Shown: positions 40,098-49,679, counted from the first letter of the stretch. The stretch: DNA of 64,000 bases from Stutzerimonas nosocomialis (GCF_005876855.1 NZ_QLAE01000006.1:119610-183609), one strand, 5' to 3'. Notes: generated from the letters alone by a model not told the origin. A program made the numbers and translations.

Positions 40098-40150
40098 AAA
40101 TTTAGCACTGCTTAATTTTTGTTGACCGTAATTTCAGCATGACTTAATTT
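40098..40150 (+). promoter_or_regulatory. dppA2 promoter with two PsdR-type operators
   Basis: Two copies of the motif also found at the mdpA promoter: ATTTAGCACTGCTTAAT (40100-40116) and AATTTCAGCATGACTTAATT (40130-40149). Their CTTAA halves are 32 bases apart, about three helical turns. TTGACC (40122-40127) lies between them as -35, and the second operator covers the spacer and -10, the same geometry as at mdpA. Confidence 0.65.
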
Positions 40151-40296
40151 CCAGCCCAGCTTCTCGCAGCCGCTACCCTGTGGCTGCAGGTCCGGTAGTT
40201 CTCGTAGCGCTGGCAGGATCGTCACGCACGCGACGGCAGAAATCATGAGCGGTCCCCGCCGCCCCTCAAAACTAGAAAAAACAAATGAGGTTTTGC

Positions 40297-41898
40297 ATGC
40301 GCTTGAACACCCCGATCCGGGCTTTGCTCGCCGCTGGACTGATCTTCGGCTCGCCCCTGACCCAGGCGGCCAGCAACCTGGTGTTCTGCTCCGAAGGCAG
40401 CCCGGGTGGATTCGATCCGGGCCAGTACACCACCGGCACCGACTTCGATGCGGCCTCCGAAACCGTGTTCAACCGCCTGGCCGAGTTCGAGCGCGGCGGC
40501 ACCAAGGCCAAGCCGGCACTGGCCACCGAGTGGCAGGTCAGCGAAGACGGGCTCACCTACACCTTCAAGCTGCGCCCCGGCGTACGCTTCCACAGCACCG
40601 ATTACTTCAAGCCGACGCGCGACTTCAACGCCGACGACGTGCTGTTCACCTTCAATCGCATGCTCGACAGGGAGCATCCGTTCCGCAAGGCCTACCCCAC
40701 CGAGTTCCCCTACTTCGTCGACATGGGCCTGGACAAGAACATCGCGAGCATCGAAAAGGTCGACGACCTGACCGTGAAGTTCGTCCTGAACAACGTGGAC
40801 GCCGCCTTCATCCAGAACCTGGCGATGAACTTCGCCGCCATCCACTCTGCCGAATATGCCAACCAGCTGCTCGAAAGCGGCAAGGCTTCGGAGATCAACC
40901 AGAAACCGATCGGCACCGGCCCGTTCGTGTTCGGCCGCTACCAGAAGGACGCCCAGATCCGCTTCAAGGGCAACAAGGAGTACTGGAACCCGGAGGATGT
41001 GAAGCTCGACAACCTGATCTTCGCCATCAGCACCGACGCCTCGGTGCGTGCCCAGAAGCTGCGCGCCGGCGAATGCCAGATCACCCTGAACCCGCGTCCG
41101 GCCGACCTCGCCGCGCTGCTCAAGGACCCGAACCTCAACGTCCCCACCGAGCCGGGCTACAACCTTGGCTACATCGCCTACAACGTCACCCGCGCGCCGT
41201 TCGACAAGCTCGAAGTGCGCCAGGCGCTGGACATGGCGGTGAACAAGGCGTCCATCATCGAAGCGGTCTACCAGGGCGCAGGCCAGCTGGCGGTCAACGC
41301 CATGCCGCCGACCCAGTGGTCCTATGACGAAACGATCAAGGACGCCGCCTACGACCCGGACAAGGCCCGCGAGCTGCTCAGGGCCGCCGGTGTCGCCGAA
41401 GGCACCGAGATCACCCTGTGGGCGATGCCGGTACAGCGTCCCTACAACCCCAACGCCAAGCTGATGGCCGAGATGCTGCAGGCCGACTGGGCCAAGGTCG
41501 GCATCAAGGCGCGCATCGTCAGCTACGAATGGGGCGAATACATCAAGCGCGCCCACGCCGGCGAGCACGACGCGATGCTGATCGGCTGGACCGGCGACAA
41601 CGGCGACCCGGACAACTGGCTCGGCACGCTGTACGGCTGCGACTCGGTGGACGGCAACAACTTCTCCAAGTGGTGCGACCCCGAATACGACGAGCTGGTC
41701 ACGGCCGCCAAGCGCGTCACCGACCAGGAGGAGCGCACGGCGCTCTACGTCAAGGCCCAGCATCGCCTCAAGCAACAGGTCCCGATCACCCCGATCGCGC
41801 ATTCGACGGTGTACCAGCCGATGCGCACCAGCGTGAAGGGTTTCGAGATCAGTCCCTTCGGACGCAACTCCTTCTACGGGGTCGAGAACACCCGTTGA
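40297..41898 (+). CDS. dppA2: Dipeptide ABC transporter substrate-binding protein (second copy)
   Basis: Periplasmic DppA-type protein, 533 residues from the ATG at 40297, which has ATGAGG in front; the ATG at 40285 is formed by that site. The signal peptide ends near LTQA, followed by SNLVFCSEGSPGGFDPGQYT. It lies downstream of psdR behind operator-bearing promoter sequence and heads the set dppA2-porin-dppA3-dppBCDF. It corresponds in position to dppA3 of P. aeruginosa. Highly similar to the product at 36407-38005. Confidence 0.93.
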   Translation: MRLNTPIRALLAAGLIFGSPLTQAASNLVFCSEGSPGGFDPGQYTTGTDFDAASETVFNRLAEFERGGTKAKPALATEWQVSEDGLTYTFKLRPGVRFHSTDYFKPTRDFNADDVLFTFNRMLDREHPFRKAYPTEFPYFVDMGLDKNIASIEKVDDLTVKFVLNNVDAAFIQNLAMNFAAIHSAEYANQLLESGKASEINQKPIGTGPFVFGRYQKDAQIRFKGNKEYWNPEDVKLDNLIFAISTDASVRAQKLRAGECQITLNPRPADLAALLKDPNLNVPTEPGYNLGYIAYNVTRAPFDKLEVRQALDMAVNKASIIEAVYQGAGQLAVNAMPPTQWSYDETIKDAAYDPDKARELLRAAGVAEGTEITLWAMPVQRPYNPNAKLMAEMLQADWAKVGIKARIVSYEWGEYIKRAHAGEHDAMLIGWTGDNGDPDNWLGTLYGCDSVDGNNFSKWCDPEYDELVTAAKRVTDQEERTALYVKAQHRLKQQVPITPIAHSTVYQPMRTSVKGFEISPFGRNSFYGVENTR

Positions 41899-41903
41899 AG
41901 CCT

Positions 41904-41932
41904 GCGGTGGGCGGCGTCCGGCCGCCCACCGC
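41904..41932 (+). terminator. Strong intercistronic hairpin after dppA2
   Basis: Perfect 12-base stem GCGGTGGGCGGC/GCCGCCCACCGC with a 5-base loop, 5 bases after the stop. There is no T-run, so it may protect the upstream mRNA end or terminate in part. Confidence 0.6.
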
Positions 41933-42116
41933 CCCCTTCGCATTCCATAACAAGACGCTTTTCCCGCTCTACCGGCGAAGCCCGGTGAGTGTTTCCGCAC
42001 GCCTGCCAGAAGTCCGCAAGGATGCTCGTCGTCATGCCCCAGGCCAGTCACCGACCGGATCTGGCAGGGCCGGGTGTCGTTGCGCTCAACAAGAACTGAA
42101 ACCAGGAAGCCATGCA

Positions 42117-43562
42117 ATGAAGCACCCCTTTGGTAGCGGCACCCTATTGAGCCTGAGCCTGCTCGCGATGAGCGTCCATGCCCAGACCCTCGACACTCAG
42201 ACAGACGTCACCCCGACACCGGAAAATCCCAGCCCGGTGACCGAGATCCAGCGACTCCCCACCGTCGACGAACCCGTGCGCGGCCAGGCCGGCGCCACCG
42301 GCTTCTTCGAGGGGCAGGCGCTGACGCTGACCACCCGCAACTTCGCCGCCCGAGAGCAGATGCAGGACAGCTTCTACTTCCGCATCCCCAAGGAAGGCGG
42401 CTCCGAACTGACCCATACCCGCCGCGCCTGGGTACAGGGCACCGTGCTCAAGTACAGCTCCGGCTACACCCAGGGCCCGGTGGGCTTCGGCGTGGACATC
42501 GCCGCCTTCAACGCGATCAACCTCGAGCGCGGCAAGGGGCGCATCGGTGGCGGCGGCAACCGCACCCTGGCCAGCGACGGCCGGGGCGTGGACGAGTGGT
42601 CCAAGCTGGGCGTCGCGGACGTGCGCCTGCGCGTCTCCAACACCGAACTCAAGGCCGGGCGTTTCCTGGTCGACACGCCGGTGTTCAACTACATCGACAA
42701 CCGCGCCCTGCCGTCGAGCTTCACCGGCTACGCGGTGACCAGCGAGGAGCTCGACGACCTCGCCCTGCAGGCCGGCAGCTTTCGTCGCGTGAGCCCGCGC
42801 ACCGGCTCCGGCGACGAGCCGCTGACCACCGAATACGGCACCCGCGAAGCGCGCGGCGATCGCTATCACTACCTCGGCGGCACCTACAAGGCGGCCGACA
42901 ACCTGGAGATCTCCGCCTACGGCGGCCGCTTCGAGGACGTCTGGAACCAGTACTACCTGGGCGTCACCCACGACCTGGGCGACCGCGAGACCCTGTCGCT
43001 GCGCACCGCCTTCAACGGCTACCGCACCACCGACGCCGGCTCGCGCGAGGCCGGCTACATCGACAACAACACCTGGAGCCTGGCGTTCACCCTCAGCCAC
43101 CGCGCCCATGGGCTGACACTGGCCTGGCAGCAGGTCGACGGCGACGAATACTTCGACTACGTTCACGAGACCGCGGCCATCTACCTGGCCAACTCGCTGC
43201 TGTCGGACTTCAACAGCCCGAACGAGAAATCCGCGCAGATCCGCTACGACACCGACTGGAGCTACTTCGGCATCCCCGGTTTCAGCACCGCACTGTGGTA
43301 CGCCAAGGGCTGGGACATCGACGGCACCCATTACGATGGCGACCGCAACGGTGCCTACGGCAACTACGCCGAGGTTCGCGCGATGGACGGCGAGCGCCAC
43401 CACGAATACGGCATCACCGGTGGCTACAAGGTGCAGGGCGGCGTCCTGAAGGACAGCACCTTCAAGGTGATGTATATGTCCCACCGGGCGAGCAAGGACC
43501 AGATCGACGGCAGCGTCGACGAATTGCGCATCGTCAGCACCTTCCCGTTCAACCTGCTCTGA
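42117..43562 (+). CDS. opdP: OprD-family outer-membrane porin (OpdP/OccD3-like)
   Basis: Outer-membrane specificity channel of 481 residues, with a signal peptide of about 22 residues ending SVHA and an OprD-type 18-strand barrel (SFYFRIPKEGGSELTHTRRA near residue 83, TFPFNLL at the C-terminus). In P. aeruginosa the OprD paralogue at this position takes up Gly-Glu-type dipeptides, which fits the dpp context. It lies between two dppA genes; hairpins on both sides may tune its level. The gap 41933-42116 shows no gene I can support. Confidence 0.85.
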   Translation: MKHPFGSGTLLSLSLLAMSVHAQTLDTQTDVTPTPENPSPVTEIQRLPTVDEPVRGQAGATGFFEGQALTLTTRNFAAREQMQDSFYFRIPKEGGSELTHTRRAWVQGTVLKYSSGYTQGPVGFGVDIAAFNAINLERGKGRIGGGGNRTLASDGRGVDEWSKLGVADVRLRVSNTELKAGRFLVDTPVFNYIDNRALPSSFTGYAVTSEELDDLALQAGSFRRVSPRTGSGDEPLTTEYGTREARGDRYHYLGGTYKAADNLEISAYGGRFEDVWNQYYLGVTHDLGDRETLSLRTAFNGYRTTDAGSREAGYIDNNTWSLAFTLSHRAHGLTLAWQQVDGDEYFDYVHETAAIYLANSLLSDFNSPNEKSAQIRYDTDWSYFGIPGFSTALWYAKGWDIDGTHYDGDRNGAYGNYAEVRAMDGERHHEYGITGGYKVQGGVLKDSTFKVMYMSHRASKDQIDGSVDELRIVSTFPFNLL

Positions 43563-43570
43563 TCGCGACG

Positions 43571-43603
43571 GGGCCGGACGCACCCTCCGGTTGCGCCCGG
43601 CCC
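43571..43603 (+). terminator. Intercistronic hairpin between the porin and dppA3
   Basis: GGGCCGG/CCGGCCC plus CGCA/TGCG with one-base bulges, 8 bases after the porin stop and 15 before the next ATG. No T-run; likely an mRNA processing or attenuation element. Confidence 0.5.
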
Positions 43604-43618
43604 TTCAGGAGAGTTTCC

Positions 43619-45211
43619 ATGCATTCGACCCTGCGCCATCTGCCGCTGGTATTCGCCCTCGCCGCCGGCGCCCCGCTGGCCCAGGCCAAGAGCCTGGCGG
43701 TGTGCACCGAGGCCAGCCCCGAAGGCTTCGACGTGGTCCAGTACACCAGCGCGGTGACGGCCGACGCCGCCGGCGAGACCCTGTTCAACCGCCTGCTGGC
43801 GTTCAAGCCCGGCACCACCGAACTGGAGCCGAGCCTGGCGCAACGCTGGGAGATCAGCGACGACGGCCTGACCTACACCTTTCACCTGCGCCCCGACGTG
43901 CCGTTTCACCGCACCGAGTACTTCACCCCCTCCCGCACCATGAACGCCGACGACGTGCTCTGGAGCTTCCAGCGCCAGCTCGATCCGAAGCATCCCTGGC
44001 ACGAGTCGGCCGCGCGTGGTTACGGCTTCTTCGACTCCATGGGCCTGGGCGAGCTGATCGAGCGCGTCGAGAAGCTCGACGAACTGACGGTGCGCTTCAC
44101 CCTCACCCGCCCGGAGGCGCCTTTTCTCGCCAACCTGGCGATGCCGTTCACCTCCATCTATTCGGCCGAATACGGCGACCAGCTGCTCGCGGCAGGCAAG
44201 CAGGGCCAGCTCAACGCCCAGCCGATCGGCACCGGCCCGTTCGTCTTCGGCCGCTACCAGAAGGACGCCCAGATCCGCTTCAAGGCCAACCCCGACTACT
44301 TCGAAGGCAAGCCCGAACTGGACAACCTGATCTTCGCCATCACCCTCGACCCCAACGTGCGCCTGCAGCGCGTAAGAGCCAACGAATGCCAGCTGGCGCT
44401 CTACCCCAAGCCGCAGGACGTGGCGCAGCTCAGGCAGGATGCCAACCTCGCGGTGGACGAGATCGATGCGCTGCTGACCACCTACGTCGCGATCAACACC
44501 ACCCGCAAGCCGCTCGACGACGCGCGGGTGCGCCAGGCCATCAACCTGGCGATCGACAAGCCGTCGCTGCTCGGCGCGGTGTTCGGGTCGGGCGCGGCAA
44601 GCCCCGCGGTCCTGCCCTATCCACCCACGCTGCTAGGCTACAACCACGACATCCAGGGCTGGCCGCACGATCCCGAGCGCGCCCGCGCCCTGCTCGCCGA
44701 GGCGGGCGTGAAGGACCTTCGCATCGACCTCTTCATCCGTAACGGCAGCTCGCCGACAATCCCCAACCCGGCGCTGGCGGCACAGATGATGCAAGCGGAT
44801 CTCGCCAGGGCCGGTATCACCCTGACCATCCGCTCGCTGGAATGGGGCGAGCTGCTCAAGCGCGCCAAGGCGGGCGAACATGACCTGGTGCTGCTCGGCT
44901 GGGCCGGGGACAACGGCGATCCTGACAACTTCCTCAGCCCCAACCTCAGCTGTGCGGCGGCCGAAACCGGAGAGAATCAGGCGCGCTGGTGCGACCCGAA
45001 GTTCGAGGCGCTGATCGGCAAGGCGCGCGCGGCCAGTGACCCGGCCGAGCGCGCCCCGCTCTATGAAGAAGCCCTGGCCGTCTTCCACCGCCAGTCGCCG
45101 TGGATTCCCCTGGCGCACCCCAGGTTGTTCAATGTGCGGCGCACCACGGTCGAGGGCTACACCATCAGCCCGATGAGCAACAACAACTTCGCCAGGACCC
45201 GCGTGCGGTGA
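43619..45211 (+). CDS. dppA3: Dipeptide ABC transporter substrate-binding protein (third, divergent copy)
   Basis: SBP_bac_5 protein of 530 residues with a signal peptide ending APLAQA, then KSLAVCTEASPEGFDVVQYT. It is clearly related to the two other binding proteins in the locus but more divergent, for example in the central region after residue 270 and in the segment ETGENQARWCDPKFE where the others have a Gly/Asn-rich loop. A different peptide range is therefore plausible. CAGGAGAG precedes the ATG at 43619. Directly upstream of dppB, in the position of P. aeruginosa dppA4. Confidence 0.9.
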   Translation: MHSTLRHLPLVFALAAGAPLAQAKSLAVCTEASPEGFDVVQYTSAVTADAAGETLFNRLLAFKPGTTELEPSLAQRWEISDDGLTYTFHLRPDVPFHRTEYFTPSRTMNADDVLWSFQRQLDPKHPWHESAARGYGFFDSMGLGELIERVEKLDELTVRFTLTRPEAPFLANLAMPFTSIYSAEYGDQLLAAGKQGQLNAQPIGTGPFVFGRYQKDAQIRFKANPDYFEGKPELDNLIFAITLDPNVRLQRVRANECQLALYPKPQDVAQLRQDANLAVDEIDALLTTYVAINTTRKPLDDARVRQAINLAIDKPSLLGAVFGSGAASPAVLPYPPTLLGYNHDIQGWPHDPERARALLAEAGVKDLRIDLFIRNGSSPTIPNPALAAQMMQADLARAGITLTIRSLEWGELLKRAKAGEHDLVLLGWAGDNGDPDNFLSPNLSCAAAETGENQARWCDPKFEALIGKARAASDPAERAPLYEEALAVFHRQSPWIPLAHPRLFNVRRTTVEGYTISPMSNNNFARTRVR

Positions 45212-45319
45212 CGGCGACGCACCGCAGCGCGGCCAACCAGCTGCCTCGGACAAGAAGAAACACACCCGCCGGCGCCACGAGTTCCGGCGGATTGACCTAA
45301 TGAGGAGTGACTCACCACG

Positions 45320-46330
45320 ATGTTTAGTTTTGTCATGCGCCGGCTGGGGTTGCTCATCCCCACATTCTTCGGCGTCACCCTGCTCACGTTCGCGCTGATC
45401 CGGCTGATCCCGGGCGATCCGGTCGAAGTGATGATGGGCGAGCGCCGGGTCGACCCGGAAATGCACGCCCAGGCGATGGAGCGCCTCGGCCTGAACAAGC
45501 CGCTCTACGCGCAATACCTGGACTACATCGGCAAGCTCGCCAAGGGTGACCTGGGCGAATCGCTGCGTACCCGCACCAGTGTCTGGGACGAATTCACCAC
45601 CCTGTTTCCAGCCACGGTCGAACTGGCCTTGGCGGCGCTGTTCTTCGCCGGCACCCTCGGCCTGCTGGCCGGCGTGATCGCCGCCCTCAAACGCGGCTCG
45701 CTGTTCGACCACGGGGTGATGGGGCTCTCGCTGACCGGCTATTCGATGCCGATCTTCTGGTGGGGCCTGATCCTGATCATGTTCTTCTCGGTGAGCCTCG
45801 GCTGGACGCCGGTCTCGGGGCGCATCGACCTGCTCTACGACATCGAGCCGGTCACCGGCTTCATGCTCATCGACACCCTGCTGTCCGACGAAGAAGGCGC
45901 CTTCCTCAATGCCCTGCGCCACCTGATCCTGCCGGCCATCGTGCTGGGCACCATCCCGCTGGCGGTCATCGCCCGGATGACCCGCTCGGCGATGCTCGAA
46001 GTGCTGCGCGAGGACTACGTCCGCACCGCCCGCGCCAAAGGCCTGTCGCCCAAGCGCGTGGTGTTCGTCCATGCCTTGCGCAACGCGCTGATCCCGGTGC
46101 TCACGGTGTTCGGCCTGCAGGTCGGCGCGCTGCTCGCCGGCGCCGTGCTGACCGAGACGATCTTCTCCTGGCCAGGCATCGGCAAATGGCTGATCGAATC
46201 GATCGGCGCGCGCGACTACCCGGTGGTGCAGAACGGCATCCTGCTGGTCGCCTGCCTGGTCATCCTGGTCAATTTCACCGTGGACATCCTCTACGGCCTG
46301 GCCAACCCACGCATTCGCCATCAACGCTGA
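45320..46330 (+). CDS. dppB: Dipeptide ABC transporter permease DppB
   Basis: Inner-membrane permease of 336 residues with six expected membrane helices. The N-terminal LIRLIPGDPVEVMMGER motif is typical of DppB/OppB, and the EAA-type loop is seen in VLREDYVRTARAKGLSPKRV near residue 232. It pairs with DppC. The 108-base gap after dppA3 holds TGAGGAG, which is somewhat far (13 bases) from the ATG. Confidence 0.95.
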   Translation: MFSFVMRRLGLLIPTFFGVTLLTFALIRLIPGDPVEVMMGERRVDPEMHAQAMERLGLNKPLYAQYLDYIGKLAKGDLGESLRTRTSVWDEFTTLFPATVELALAALFFAGTLGLLAGVIAALKRGSLFDHGVMGLSLTGYSMPIFWWGLILIMFFSVSLGWTPVSGRIDLLYDIEPVTGFMLIDTLLSDEEGAFLNALRHLILPAIVLGTIPLAVIARMTRSAMLEVLREDYVRTARAKGLSPKRVVFVHALRNALIPVLTVFGLQVGALLAGAVLTETIFSWPGIGKWLIESIGARDYPVVQNGILLVACLVILVNFTVDILYGLANPRIRHQR

Positions 46331-46342
46331 AGGAGGCCGCAG

Positions 46343-47254
46343 ATGAATACCGTCGAAACCCTGCCGGCCGCCGAGCCGACCCCCTACTACCCGTCGCCGC
46401 TGCGCGAATTCTGGAGCGCCTTCTGCCACAACAAGGGTGCGCTGGCGGGCCTGCTGTACATGCTGCTGCTGGTCTTCTGCGCGCTGTTCGCGCCCTGGGT
46501 CGCCCCCTACAACCCCAGCGAGCAGTTCCGCGACTTCCTGCTGACCCCTCCGGTCTGGGCCGAGGGCGGCACCACGCAGTTTCTGCTGGGCACCGACGAG
46601 CTGGGGCGCGACATGCTCTCGCGGCTGATCCACGGCGCGCGCCTGTCGCTGCTGATCGGCCTGGCGTCGGTGGTCTTCTCGCTGATTCCCGGGATCCTGC
46701 TCGGCCTGCTGGCCGGCTTCTCGCCGAACCGGCTCGGCCCGTTCATCATGCGCCTGATGGACATCATGCTGGCGCTGCCGTCGCTGCTGCTGGCAGTGGC
46801 CATCGTCGCCATCCTCGGCCCCGGTCTGATCAACACCATCTTCGCCATCGCCATCGTCTCGCTGCCTTCGTACGTTCGCCTGACCCGTGCGGCGGTGATG
46901 ACCGAACTCAACCGCGACTACGTCACCGCCTCGCGTCTGGCCGGTGCCGGCACCCTGCGGCTGATGTTCGTCAGCGTGCTGCCCAACTGCATGGCGCCGC
47001 TGATCGTGCAGGCAACCTTAAGCTTCTCCTCGGCGATCCTCGATGCCGCGGCGCTGGGCTTCCTCGGCCTGGGCGTGCAACCGCCGACGCCCGAGTGGGG
47101 CACCATGCTGGCCTCGGCGCGTGACTACATCGAGCGTGCCTGGTGGGTCGTCTCGCTGCCGGGCCTGGCGATTCTGCTCAGCGTGCTGGCGATCAACCTG
47201 ATGGGCGACGGCCTGCGCGATGCGCTGGACCCGAAGCTCAAGAACGCCGCCTGA
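46343..47254 (+). CDS. dppC: Dipeptide ABC transporter permease DppC
   Basis: Second permease, 303 residues: an N-terminal cytoplasmic arm ([20 protein letters not shown]) characteristic of OppC/DppC, then [20 protein letters not shown] near residue 90 and the EAA loop [18 protein letters not shown] near 193. AAGGAGG is correctly spaced before the ATG. It lies 12 bases after dppB. Confidence 0.95.
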   Translation: MNTVETLPAAEPTPYYPSPLREFWSAFCHNKGALAGLLYMLLLVFCALFAPWVAPYNPSEQFRDFLLTPPVWAEGGTTQFLLGTDELGRDMLSRLIHGARLSLLIGLASVVFSLIPGILLGLLAGFSPNRLGPFIMRLMDIMLALPSLLLAVAIVAILGPGLINTIFAIAIVSLPSYVRLTRAAVMTELNRDYVTASRLAGAGTLRLMFVSVLPNCMAPLIVQATLSFSSAILDAAALGFLGLGVQPPTPEWGTMLASARDYIERAWWVVSLPGLAILLSVLAINLMGDGLRDALDPKLKNAA

Positions 47255-47266
47255 GGGGTCCCGAAC

Positions 47267-47347
47267 ATGCCTTTCTTCCCGTATGCGCCGCCGGCCAAGA
47301 CCCGGCGCACCCGCGCTACCCTCTTCACCCCGGAGACCCGCCCATGA
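47267..47347 (+). CDS. Candidate 26-residue ORF coupled to dppD
   Basis: Short frame in the dppC-dppD gap: ATG at 47267 preceded by GAGGGG at 7 bases, ending in TGA that overlaps the dppD ATG (ATGA). The peptide begins [17 protein letters not shown] and most third codon positions are G or C. It could be a translated leader that couples dppD translation, or chance. I recognise no family. Confidence 0.3.
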   Translation: MPFFPYAPPAKTRRTRATLFTPETRP

Positions 47348-48372
47348 GCCTCCTCGAAATCCAGAACCTTTCGGTGCGCTTCGGCGATGCCAGCGCGCCG
47401 CCGGTGGTCGACGGCCTCGACCTCTCGGTGGACAAGGGCGAAGTACTGGCGATCGTCGGCGAGTCCGGCTCCGGCAAGTCGGTCACCATGATGGCCCTGA
47501 TGGGGCTGATCGATGCCCCCGGCAAGGTCGACGCCGCCCGCCTGCAGTTCGCCGGGCAGGACCTGCTGTCGCTCAAGGGGCGCCAGCGTCGCCGGCTGAT
47601 CGGCAAGGACCTGGCGATGGTCTTCCAGGACCCGATGACCGCACTGAACCCCAGCTACACCGTGGGCTTCCAGATCGAGGAAGTGCTGCGCCAGCACCTC
47701 GGGCTCAAGGGCAAGGCCGCGCGCCAACGGGCACTGGAGCTGCTCGAGCGGGTCGAGATCCCGGCTGCCGCCAGCCGCCTCGACGCCTACCCGCACCAGC
47801 TCTCCGGTGGCATGAGCCAGCGCGTCGCGATCGCCATGGCGATCGCCGGCGAACCTCAACTGCTGATCGCCGACGAGCCGACCACCGCGCTGGACGTGAC
47901 CATCCAGGCGCAGATCATGGACCTGCTGCTCGACCTGCAGCGCGACCAGAACATGGCGTTGATCCTCATCACCCATGACCTGGCCGTGGTCGCCGAGACC
48001 GCCCAGCGCGTCTGCGTGATGTATGCCGGCCAGGCGGTGGAAATGGGCGAGGTCCCGACCCTCTTCGAGGCGCCCGCCCACCCCTACACCGAGGCGCTGC
48101 TTGCCTCGATTCCCGAGCACTCCGACACGCCACGGCTGGCGACGCTGCCGGGCATCGTCCCGGGCCGCTACGACCGGCCGGCCGGTTGCCTGCTCTCGCC
48201 CCGCTGCCCCTACGCGCAGCCCCGCTGCCAGGAACGCCCGGCCCTGGAGCCTTATGACCGCGGTGCGGTGCGCTGCTTCTTCCCGCGCAACATGGCCCCC
48301 GGCGAGACGCCGCGGGTATTGCCACAAGCCCAACGCCCGAGCCGCCCCGCTGGAGAGTTTCATGCACACTGA
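47344..48372 (+). CDS. dppD: Dipeptide ABC transporter ATPase DppD
   Basis: First ATPase of the Dpp importer, 342 residues: Walker A GESGSGKS near residue 40, signature LSGGMSQR near 156, Walker [13 protein letters not shown] near 176. The C-terminal oligopeptide/dipeptide extension has the Cys-rich motif [15 protein letters not shown] near 281, a pattern reported to hold an iron-sulfur cluster in Dpp ATPases. Its 3' end overlaps dppF by 11 bases. Confidence 0.95.
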   Translation: MSLLEIQNLSVRFGDASAPPVVDGLDLSVDKGEVLAIVGESGSGKSVTMMALMGLIDAPGKVDAARLQFAGQDLLSLKGRQRRRLIGKDLAMVFQDPMTALNPSYTVGFQIEEVLRQHLGLKGKAARQRALELLERVEIPAAASRLDAYPHQLSGGMSQRVAIAMAIAGEPQLLIADEPTTALDVTIQAQIMDLLLDLQRDQNMALILITHDLAVVAETAQRVCVMYAGQAVEMGEVPTLFEAPAHPYTEALLASIPEHSDTPRLATLPGIVPGRYDRPAGCLLSPRCPYAQPRCQERPALEPYDRGAVRCFFPRNMAPGETPRVLPQAQRPSRPAGEFHAH

Positions 48373-49381
48373 ACACACCTCGCCGGGCAGCGTCCTCTCC
48401 GCCCGCGACCTGACGCGCCACTACGAGATCTCCCGCGGCCTGTTCAAGCCGACCGCCACGGTCCGCGCGCTCAACGGCGTGTCCTTCGAACTGCAGCCAG
48501 GCGAGACCCTGGCGGTAGTCGGCGAATCGGGTTGCGGCAAGTCGACCCTGGCCCGGGCGCTGACCCTGATCGAGGAGCCGACCTCCGGCTCGCTGCGCAT
48601 CGCCGGCCAGGAAGTGGCCGGGGCCGACAAGGCCGCCCGCAAGCAGCTGCGCAAGGACGTGCAGATGGTGTTCCAGAACCCCTATGCCTCGCTCAATCCA
48701 CGGCAGAAGATCGGCGACCAGCTCGGCGAACCCCTGCTGATCAACACCTCGCTGTCGCGTGCCGAACGGCGCGAGAAGGTCCAGACGATGATGCAGCAGG
48801 TCGGCCTGCGACCTGAGCATTACCAGCGCTACCCGCACATGTTTTCCGGTGGCCAGCGCCAGCGCATCGCCCTGGCACGGGCGATGATGCTGCAGCCCAA
48901 GGTGCTGGTGGCGGACGAACCGACCTCGGCGCTGGACGTCTCGATCCAGGCGCAGGTGCTGAACCTGTTCATGGACCTGCAGGAGGAGTTTCGCACCGGG
49001 TACGTGTTCATCTCCCACAACCTGGCCGTGGTGCGCCACGTCGCCGATCAGGTGCTGGTGATGTACCTGGGCCGGCCGATGGAAATGGGCCCGGCGGAAC
49101 TGATCTACAGCCGCCCGCTGCACCCCTACACCCAGGTGCTGCTGGCCGCGACCCCGAGCATCCGGCGCAATCCGGAGAAACCACGGATCAAGATCGCCGG
49201 CGAACTGCCCAATCCTCTCGATCCGCCATCGGGGTGCGTATTCCACAAACGCTGCCCGTACGCGACCGAGCGTTGCCGCAGCGAAGTCCCCGAGTTCCGT
49301 CCGCTGGACCAGCGCCAGGTCGCCTGCCATTACGCAGAAGAGGTCGTGCAACGGCAGCTTCCCACCACCGCGAGCGCCTAA
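48362..49381 (+). CDS. dppF: Dipeptide ABC transporter ATPase DppF
   Basis: Second ATPase, 339 residues. It has Walker [10 protein letters not shown] near residue 54, signature FSGGQRQR near 163, Walker [13 protein letters not shown], and the C-terminal motif [15 protein letters not shown] near 290. It forms the heterodimer with DppD under DppBC. It starts inside dppD, so translation is coupled. Last gene of the locus. Confidence 0.95.
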   Translation: MHTEHTSPGSVLSARDLTRHYEISRGLFKPTATVRALNGVSFELQPGETLAVVGESGCGKSTLARALTLIEEPTSGSLRIAGQEVAGADKAARKQLRKDVQMVFQNPYASLNPRQKIGDQLGEPLLINTSLSRAERREKVQTMMQQVGLRPEHYQRYPHMFSGGQRQRIALARAMMLQPKVLVADEPTSALDVSIQAQVLNLFMDLQEEFRTGYVFISHNLAVVRHVADQVLVMYLGRPMEMGPAELIYSRPLHPYTQVLLAATPSIRRNPEKPRIKIAGELPNPLDPPSGCVFHKRCPYATERCRSEVPEFRPLDQRQVACHYAEEVVQRQLPTTASA

Positions 49382-49426
49382 ACGACGATCTTCCGGATCG
49401 TTAAGCCGCGTTGATCCCACCTCTCG

Positions 49427-49462
49427 TCAGGATCGTCCCGCCCCGCGCGGGAGCGATCCTGA
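49427..49462. repeat. Long inverted repeat downstream of dppF
   Basis: TCAGGATCG and CGATCCTGA (9 bases, perfect), continuing inward with TCCCG/CGGGA after a one-base bulge. It is 45 bases past the dppF stop, in the dppF/TonB-receptor gap, with no T-run. Likely the 3' end structure of the dpp transcript. Confidence 0.5.
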
Positions 49463-49532
49463 CGCTCATCGTCACCGCATCGCACGCTGCCATAGAAGGG
49501 CTCGCCTGGTCGCGAACAGCGGGCCGAAATCT

Positions 49533-49551
49533 CTTGCAATAATGCTGCAAG
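49533..49551. repeat. Small palindrome upstream of the TonB receptor gene
   Basis: CTTGCA-ATAATGC-TGCAAG, 6-base perfect arms with a 7-base centre, about 130 bases before the receptor ATG. It could be an operator; no regulator is encoded next to it. Confidence 0.3.
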
Positions 49552-49628
49552 CGAGACGGCACAAGGCTTTCAGCGTAGTTCAGGGGCTTGCAGGCACGGA
49601 GACATCAGGCAGGCGCACCAAAGGCGAT

Positions 49629-49648
49629 TGCGAATAATTATCATGCGA
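49629..49648 (+). promoter_or_regulatory. Fur-box-like site
   Basis: GCGAATAATTATCATGCG resembles the Fur consensus (GATAAT-type inverted hexamers). It lies about 30 bases before the TonB-receptor ATG, where a Fur repressor site would be expected. TAAGGAG at 49666-49672 is the receptor's ribosome-binding site. Confidence 0.6.
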
Positions 49649-49679
49649 CTCCTAATTTACATCCGTAAGGAGTTCGACC

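Noticed and set aside
42024-42101. 25-codon frame between dppA2 and the porin gene
   Set aside because: The AAGG abuts its ATG, leaving no room for initiation, and nothing else supports it.
40243-42117. A 624-codon minus-strand frame opposite dppA2 (and similar ones opposite dppA1, the porin and the TonB receptor)
   Set aside because: Mirror image of strong coding sequence on the other strand; no signal, motif or ribosome-binding site of its own.
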